Shown here in pieces: positions 56,825-64,000 of a stretch of 64,000 nt of DNA (the stretch's first letter is position 1; each line of letters opens with the position of its first letter). The notes under the pieces were generated by a model that was not told the DNA's origin, did not search any database, and saw only the letters and a program-made list of their open reading frames with translations. The position numbers were made by a program, and so were the translations under genes. Source of the DNA: Cucumis sativus (Eukaryota > Streptophyta > Magnoliopsida > Cucurbitales > Cucurbitaceae). The stretch is taken from the NCBI RefSeq assembly GCF_000004075.3, contig NC_026656.2, positions 14,942,001-15,006,000 of the forward strand. Reading direction: 5' to 3'.

Positions 56825-57465
56825 AAGCATGGTAATAATTTATGTGGTTTGGTAAATGCAAAATTAAAATTATATAATTGGATGAAACCAACTTTAAAAT
56901 ATTGAAACCTTAGAAAGATATGACTTCCTACCATACTAGATTTCATTAAAAAAAAAAAAAATTATTAGTCAATCAACTCAAATCTCACCTATTTTATTGT
57001 AAAAAAATTGACTTTATCAAAAATAATTATATTTATTTCACGGTAATAAATCCTGAATCCTCAACCCTAAACTATATTTATTTCTTTGAAATTGAACATT
57101 GTAATTAGTGTTAATTGGGTATGGAAAGAAGTGATTACTCTTGAAAACATATTTAAATTGTTCTTTTTATCACATTTACTTAAACATCTTACGAACATAA
57201 TTTGACTGCTATGAAAGTTGTTTGCTTTGTTATCATTTGTCTTCTTATTATTACTGGTATCATACTATTTAGGGTCAATTGGTAACCATGCCTATAATAG
57301 TAACAATAGTCGTAACAAATTCATAATTCTCCTACTGAAGCAATACACAATATCGTATCAATAGCGATATATGTGGACAAAAATTGGAAAATAATTTAAC
57401 AATATCTAGGAGTGATCATATTCCATGTAATTTTCAAATGCAATAATCAAGTTAATCACCCTTGG
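56825..57465. repeat. Right copy of the ~0.5-kb direct duplication
   Basis: Starts GCATGGTAATAATTTATGTG and aligns with 53025-53480 through GAAGTGATTACT, AACATCTTACGAACATAATT, GTTTGCTTTGTTATCATT, TATGTGGACAAAAATTG and AATCAAGTTAATCACCC. It is longer than the left copy because of AT-rich insertions near 56900-57090. Confidence 0.8.
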
Positions 57466-57846
57466 ATGAAATATTTTGAGAAAGATTCGACTTCGGTTCA
57501 ATTATACGAAAAATAGTTCGGATATATACATGTCAAGTTAGAGGAAGTGATACTTAATGAAGAACACTTTTCTTTTCCTATATTTCTTTCCATTTTCATG
57601 GAAGAATATTATTAAAGCAATAATAGATTAACAACGAAAAATATATTATTAGAATTGAAGGAAAAGCCACAAAGAAAAGTATCAAACTTCAACACATGAT
57701 AAAAGTTTCATGAGTAAAGCACATAAACGAACATTTCCATAAGATGCTTTTCTTTGTAATAAACAATGTCCTTCTTATACCTTCACCAAAATCATCTGCT
57801 CCTTCTGTATCACTTCCTTATTGTACCCAAAGCCCTATAATACCTC
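57466..57846. other. 3' flank of dehydrogenase 2
   Basis: Probable 3' UTR and poly(A) region of the minus-strand dehydrogenase that ends at 57847. No separate gene; the plus-strand frame from 57821 is antisense to its exon 5. Confidence 0.5.
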
Positions 57847-59940
57847 CTATTTGAAAGAGTTTTCAATGTCGATCACAAACCGATATTTAACATCAGCTTT
57901 TGCAAGCCTTTCCATGGCTGAGTTAATGTCATTCATCTTAATGAGCTCAATTTCGGCTGTAATATTGTGTTTTCCACAGAAATCTAACATTTCTTGTGTC
58001 TCTTTCAGCCCTCCAAAGTTGCTTCCAGCTACCACCCTCCTACCTATAAGCAAAGTTTTTAAAAGGTCGTCATTTGTTAACGTTCCATATATTCTCATTT
58101 CAAATTGTTTAAGAAACATATATAAGCATTTTGGTAACTGTTTCGATCGATTAAAACTGTATACAAATTTCGAAAACAAGTTCTAGTTTCTCATTTCTAA
58201 TTCTTGTTTTTTTCCATGTTCCTTTTGAAACGAGAAAGATAAGTTTAGGCTCACCAGAAGCGAGAATCCCGATTGATAGTTCAACTGGCTTGTTAGGTAA
58301 GCCGACAGCAACCAATTTTCCATTGAGGTTTAGCAGTCTAATCAACGGATCAAGAGGATGAACAGCAGATATTGTGTCCAAAATGTAATCCATAGTTCCC
58401 ATGGCAGCCTACACCAAATATATAAAGTAAGCATTACACATAACTCAAAGACTCTGATACTCTAGTCTCTAACAAACTAATACAATGAGTCGGTTAAGCC
58501 ACGTACCTTCAATTGTTCGGGATCACTAGAAACAACGAAAGCGTCAGCACCGAGCCTGTCAATTGCTTCTTCCTTCTTCCTAGAAGAGGTACTAATGACA
58601 GTAACTTTCAATCCAAAAGCCTTTCCAAACTTGACAGCAACATGACCAAGCCCACCAAGTCCAGCCACACCCAAATGCTTACCAGGTTCAGTCATTCCAA
58701 AATGTTTCATTGGGCTATAGACTGTAATCCCAGCACATAGGAGTGGAGCCCCAGCATCAAGAGCTAAGTTTTTAGGAAATCTAACAACAAAATGTTGATC
58801 GACAACGATCTTATCGGAATAGCCACCGTAATTCTTTGTTCCATCAACTCCAGGAGAATTGTAAGTATATTCCATCTTGGGACAGTAACTCTCCAAGTCT
58901 TGTTTACAATTTTCACAACTTCTACAAGATCCAACTATGACACCGACACCGACTTCGTCTCCTGCTTTGAATTTCTTCACATTTTTTCCAACAGAAGTCA
59001 CAACACCCACAATCTCATGCCTGGAAATCATCAAACCCAAATTCTTACCAATTCTCATTTCAAACAATGGAATATAACAGTGACTTTGAAACAAAGTACA
59101 AACTAACATATAACTAATAACAACCTTTTGGCAATTGTAAATTGATTTGTGCGTTTAGAATAACTCATAAATGACATCTCTTCGATTCCACTAAACTACA
59201 AACTTTGTTTTGAAATTACATATATAATATAACATATGACAATAAACTTTGGTTTTGAACCATACCCAGGTACTACTGGATAATCTGTGGAACCCCAGTC
59301 ATTCTTGAGCATATGCAGATCAGAGTGGCAAACCCCACAGTAAAGAACTTTGATAGAGACATCATCATCACCATTTTCCCTGTCACAAAACAAAACTTAA
59401 TATTAAGCACTAGAAATAATTGAATAAAAAAATTTTACAGTGGTTTAGCATGATATTTCACTGACGTCCATGGACAGGGAAAGAACAGTTCATTATTAGA
59501 GAATAGTTTAGAATCTAAAGGCAGTACACTGCTAAAAACTCCAGGGTCAACAACAAGTAACAAAAAGAAAACCCAACTGGTATAAATATGAATTAGGCTA
59601 CAATTACAGAAGAAAAGAAGAAAGAGTAACGTAACTAAATCTCAAAAGATGTCTCCTGTTTGTTTCTTACACAGAAAAAAAGAAAATCTCAAATTTCTTT
59701 CAAACTAGAGCCTCCGACAAGTATTGGGTGTTATAGAACATATTTAATGAAAGAGAAAGAGTGATATAAAACACAATAGATATGAAATGAGGAAGGAAAA
59801 AGCAAGAGAGATTGTTCACAAAGGGTTTAAAGAGAAGTTAACCTTCGAGAGAAATGAAAAGGAGATAGTAACCCAGATGAATCTCGAGCAGCCCAACCAA
59901 AAGTCTTGTGTGTAAGTTCATTTCCTGATGATTTCGCCAT
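57847..59940 (-). CDS. Zinc alcohol dehydrogenase, CAD / 8-hydroxygeraniol dehydrogenase-like (copy 2)
   Basis: A paralogue of the dehydrogenase at 38.7-41.8 kb. Exons (minus strand) are 59843-59940, 59266-59379, 58507-59020, 58255-58408 and 57847-58043, giving 358 aa. Exons 2-5 (114, 514, 154 and 197 bp) have exactly the lengths found in copy 1, so the two arose by duplication. Catalytic zinc ligands are C50, H72/E73 and C166; structural cysteines are C103, C106, C109 and C117. GLGGLG is at 191-196, and STSSRKK follows the beta-strand that fits NADP. The C-terminal segment reads [16 protein letters not shown]. No frame break or missing key residue is seen. Introns are shorter than in copy 1 (intron 1 is 463 bp against 1432). 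Substrate is undetermined. Confidence 0.93.
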
Positions 59941-60037
59941 TGTTGGCTATCCCCTGAAACTTTGCAGCTCACTTCCCCTCAGCTCTTTTAAGTAGACAAC
60001 TAGACATGTGAGTCAAGGTTTATTGAACCTACCTCTG

Positions 60038-60045
60038 TTTTTATA
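60038..60045 (-). promoter_or_regulatory. Possible TATA box of dehydrogenase 2
   Basis: TATAAAAA on the minus strand, about 98 bp upstream of the ATG at 59940. This is a reasonable distance for a plant promoter, judged by position only. Confidence 0.45.
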
Positions 60046-60049
60046 CGAA

Positions 60050-61130
60050 AAAACATGGTGTTTACCACACATTAAAATATCCCCTGTCCCATCAATATCG
60101 AGATTTCAACTTTGTGAATACATCGATAAAATATCAAAAAAATATTTATAAAAGACATACAATTTATTTCAAGTTGTTACGAGTACTTAAATAGATATCA
60201 TATTGTCTTCTACGAGCATTTATGACTTGATTAATATTAGCGTAGGAGAGAGACGAAGAGTATATGAGACTGTTAGCGCATTCTTTCACCTCATCATTGT
60301 CCAACTTTATAGATTATAAAGTGGGGATATGTATATAAACAATTTGTTTCAATTTGAAAATGTTTTCTTTTTTATTCATCCAATCATTTTAACTTAAACC
60401 GAATGTGGTTTTCAGCACTAAATATGCACCCTTCGATTTGAGTTCTTTAGTAAATTATTTAAAGAAATAAAAAGTGTTGTTCCTATAGTATTAAGTATTC
60501 ATCCATCTTAATGTTTTTATATTTAAAAGTAGTTTTGCATGATGTTTCAAGTACCATCCGATAGCAGGGAGAGAGTCGAAGACGAAGATTGAGAGGAAGC
60601 CGAAAGTGATGGAGACAGGGCGAAGAGAGAGTCACGAGGGAGAACTAAGTGAAGAAAACATCGTGAGAGAAAGATCAATCAACCTAATGTTTAATAAATG
60701 AGACATTGAAAGATGTGTTTGAAACAAAATAAATATATATATAGTCATAATAGATACAAAATTAAAAGTTAAAAATTTAAGAACGATTCCAAAATATAAG
60801 CAAAAGGAAAAAAGAATTAGCATTGTGTAAAATATTTAGAGTAAAAAACAAAATGGTTATGGAAATGAATGAAAGCTATGTTTGGATTATCGAGAAAAGA
60901 TGGGATGGGAGTTGTTGGTATGAAGGATGAAAGAGGACTTTTGTGGGAGTGTGTGTTTCACATGGGAATGCACACAAAATGAGAGAGTACGCTCTAAATT
61001 ATTGAAATCTTCTACTTCCCATCTCATTTCTCTCCAATGTCTTGGGTTTCCATCGCTTTCTCTTTCCAAACATTGTCTTTTTTTTTTTTTTTTATCGTTG
61101 AACCTTTTTTTTAATAATCGAATTACATTC
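60050..61130. other. Upstream region of dehydrogenase 2, no gene recognised
   Basis: AT-rich, with a purine-rich GAGA-type block at 60560-60670 and a poly-T run at 61079-61094. No credible coding frame is found. Confidence 0.45.
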
Positions 61131-61252
61131 ATTTAAAAGATAAAAGAAAACCAATGTGCTCCATAACTCGAACATCATCGATTTTGAGTTGGTTGTTGTC
61201 GTCGACTCTGAACTCTACGTTGTTCTGGCTCCTCTTGGTTCTATGGTTCTTG

Positions 61253-61633
61253 TTAGTACTCTTTTCGATCTAATACCTCTACAGTTGCTTCATAGTACAA
61301 ATATTTGTTATGTTCTCCATGGTCACGATTGTGTCCATGCATGAAAGAAGTCGATGGACCAATATTCATGTATGAAGATGATGGATTGAACCCTAAATCA
61401 TAATATCTTGTACTGGCCTCAAAATCACAATATCCTGCTCCAAATGTTGACATCATCATCATCGAACTATCATAACTAGTTTGGCTCTGTGTTTGTGTCA
61501 TAGGAGGCACTTCTTCCACATTATGAGAAACTTCATCAAGTTCAACTTCTTCCACTTGGACACATCCCCTATGAATTGGTGAAGGTACAATAGGTAGATC
61601 GTACATATTATGTATCTCGTTAATGTACCTCAC
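61253..61633 (-). pseudogene. Unassigned open frame, possible exon or transposon-derived fragment
   Basis: A 126-codon frame without an ATG start. An AG dinucleotide (GTGAG, minus strand) precedes GTACATTAACGAGAT, so it could be an internal exon. The translation has an acidic stretch (VEEVELDEVSHNVEEV), then Gln/Ser/Met-rich, Tyr-rich and Gly/His-rich sequence, a low-complexity profile seen in C-terminal tails of plant transposase-like proteins. I do not recognise a family. If the stop at 61253-61255 is passed in another frame, a polar stretch continues for some 30 residues, hinting at a decayed frame. Confidence 0.3.
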
Positions 61634-61639
61634 GTTATT

Positions 61640-64000
61640 ATTATATATATCAATGAGTATTTAATTAAGTAAATAATTTAAATAATTATAGAATAAAACC
61701 ATAGATCCACTGCTAACATGTAAAACCTTATATAATGTAGTAATATGCCTATAACGTGACTTTAATATCAAAATAAAATCATAGATCTAATATGCTTCTT
61801 AGTTAATAATTTATTATAATAACATTATATATCAATATTAAATGAAAAGAAACTTACAAATTGAATAAAAATTATTTTTTTCTTCAAATTGACGACGATT
61901 CTTCCTATTTTTATATTAATCCAACTCAACATAACTACACAATATATATATTTGTATATATATAATGAAAAATTTAGTATAAATTATTAAAAGCATAAAC
62001 AAAATATTAAGGATAATTTATCTATGTGACAATCTGTTCCGTTCTTGACGTCTTGATCTACATGTAACGCTCGGGATTAGAAAGGGATATATGAATGAAT
62101 CGATATCATGTCTAAATAAGAGGGATTGTGGGAACATGAAAATAATGTTAAGAAATACTAAAAAAAATTAAAAATTAATATCTATACCAACAAGATGTAC
62201 CTTCATTTTCGATGACTTGATCATACGAATTTCAAAATTAAATATACTTAACTTGAAGCAATTTTATGTTGGATGACTTCCTGGAAATATTTCTAGGATG
62301 CATATGAGTGAAAACAAAACATGTTGAAAGGACTCTCCAATAAATCTTTAAGGGTAGTAAAACTAGTAAAATTATTTGTATATCAAATCTTAAAATGAAA
62401 GATAAAGTATTATTTTAATATCTCTTTTTAATCTTTACAAAAAAAAAACTTAAAACTATTCAAACAAATTTATTATTTTGAATCTTTATTGGAAGAGAAA
62501 GTCTTCAAATGTTTTGAAATTTTCTTAAACATATTTATGGTTGAGATAACCGTGAGAATAGCAAAATAATAATAAAAATTTGGAAATTAGCAAATTAGCA
62601 AATTCCAAAAATATTTTGATTTTTAGCAAAATTATCCGAAGTATATATATTTTGACAATTTTTTAACCGAATTTATCCCTTCATAAATTGAAACTTACTT
62701 TGCTCAGATACAATGTATTTGTGCAGAGTAAAACAATGGAATATAACATGGAATTACGAATACAATGTATTTGTATATAATTGAGTTTTATAAAAATATT
62801 AAATAAATAGTCATTTTTTGTATTGATCTCATCTAACCAACATCTTCTATATTTATGTCTTCAATTTATACCAGATTTTCAGATTTGTAGACTTAAAATC
62901 AAATGGTTAACAATTTATTTTTATTAATATTATATAATAATAGCTGTTTAATTCATATGCTTTTTTCTATCCATAAAATGATTGATAATATAATTCCTTC
63001 CTATGTTTCATAAGCTTTGATTAATTCTGGATAACATTTTATTATATTACACAAATACAAAATTTTTCTTATAATAATTGATAATATAATTTATTGATTG
63101 TTGGTTAATTCTTTGTAACATTTTATTATATCATACAAATACACAATCTTTCATATTTATCTTTTATTGTTTTTGGATTATATATATAATAATAAATATT
63201 TATTTTATCATTTTATTTTAAAAGTTTAGTGAGAATATCTCCAAAATTTGAATTTAGAATTGTATCATTCTCTAAAATTTTGCATATGGTATAATAACTT
63301 CATATTAACATTGTATCCACCCTATAATTATGCATGTAACAATTATTCCATATATTATATCAATGTCATTTGATATAATAACAACTTCATATTAAGATTG
63401 TATTTTCCCCTCTATAATTATTTAACATAATAATAAATTGAAATTAAAACTTCAATAAAATGGTTCATTTAAGATCCTAATTGAAAACATTTAAATTTGG
63501 TACTAAATTTACTATTTTGTTGGTAGACAAGATTGCAACCACCTATTTTGTTGGTAGACAAGATTGCAACCACCTATCCTGTAATAATAAAAAGTATATA
63601 TATAAGATTTTCAAATTTGTTATATTTTAAACCACTTATTAACAATTTATTAAATAAATTTAATATATATTTTTAATAACAATTTTAATTTTAATTTTAA
63701 TATATACTTTTAATAACAATTTGAATTTGAATTTTAGAATTTAATTATGCCTCAATGGTATTTTTGTAATTATTTGAATATTCTTCTTTTAGGTTTTATT
63801 AGATAAAATAAAAGAAGAAGATTGAGAGAGGGGCAGCCGACAAGAGACAAACGCAATGAGAGAATAATTGAAAAAGAAGTCCAATTGTATCCCCATTTGT
63901 TTCTGTCAAATGTTGTGGCGAATTCTTAGATGAATTGAAGAAGAAGTGGGTAATTCTTGTCAAATATCATCACTACGTTGTTCAATCTGAGAAAGTTTGA
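61640..64000. other. AT-rich right end of the window
   Basis: No gene recognised. The last 200 bases (purine-rich GAGAGAGG and GAAGAAGAAG stretches) could be the leader of a gene beyond the window, but nothing decides this. Confidence 0.45.
63512..63573. repeat. Perfect 31-bp tandem duplication
   Basis: The 31-bp unit CTATTTTGTTGGTAGACAAG plus GATTGCAACCAC-type end occurs at 63512 and again at 63543 with no mismatch, followed by a third partial start CTATCC. It is a recent local duplication. Confidence 0.9.

Overview
This is a plant nuclear genomic window: very AT-rich, with multi-exon genes, GT-AG introns, and many transposon relics. The gene families and a dispersed repeat with CTATCA...TGATAG cores that I associate with cucurbits suggest a eudicot, probably Cucurbitaceae. 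The species is not proven from the sequence.

Layout. (1) 506-5387 (+): the 3' part of a golgin gene, the GC5/TMF1-type Golgi coiled-coil tether, in 16 visible exons; its start lies outside the window. (2) 5.4-10.0 kb: AT-rich DNA with several tandem repeats and no gene. (3) 10.2-27.4 kb (+): a tandem array of three complete seven-exon terpene synthases of the plastid-targeted TPS-b type (603, 599 and 600 aa as modelled). All three keep RR(X)8W, DDVYD and an NSE/DTE motif. (4) 30.2-31.2 kb (+): a small KxDL-domain protein (124 aa, BLOC-1-related KXD1 family) behind a GC-rich leader. (5) 33.6-38.05 kb (-): a 1070-aa NYN-nuclease/OST-HTH protein with a targeting-type N terminus, resembling Arabidopsis MNU1/MNU2. 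An intron carries a 650-bp Mutator-type MITE with a 9-bp target duplication. (6) 38.7-41.8 kb and 57.8-59.9 kb (-): two complete five-exon zinc alcohol dehydrogenases of the CAD/mannitol dehydrogenase/8-hydroxygeraniol dehydrogenase subfamily (359 and 358 aa). Their exons 2-5 have identical lengths. (7) 41.9-57.5 kb between the two dehydrogenases: transposon-rich. It holds a decayed minus-strand Ty1/copia element (about 45.35-48.67 kb), a 2.67-kb solo LTR with a perfect 5-bp target duplication (54096-56769), a second probable solo LTR (49039-51434), and a direct duplication of about 0.5 kb on either side of the intact solo LTR. (8) 60-64 kb: AT-rich, with one unexplained minus-strand open frame.

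How the parts may work together. The golgin, KXD1-like and NYN genes look like ordinary housekeeping genes. The notable combination is three monoterpene-synthase-type genes within about 33 kb of two dehydrogenases, from a subfamily that includes enzymes oxidising monoterpene alcohols. This is a candidate terpenoid gene neighbourhood, but the link is inference: a conserved housekeeping pair (KXD1-like and NYN) lies between the two sets, and CAD-family tandem duplicates are common on their own. Exon boundaries were set by hand from splice signals, reading phase and family similarity; every complete model sums to a whole number of codons.
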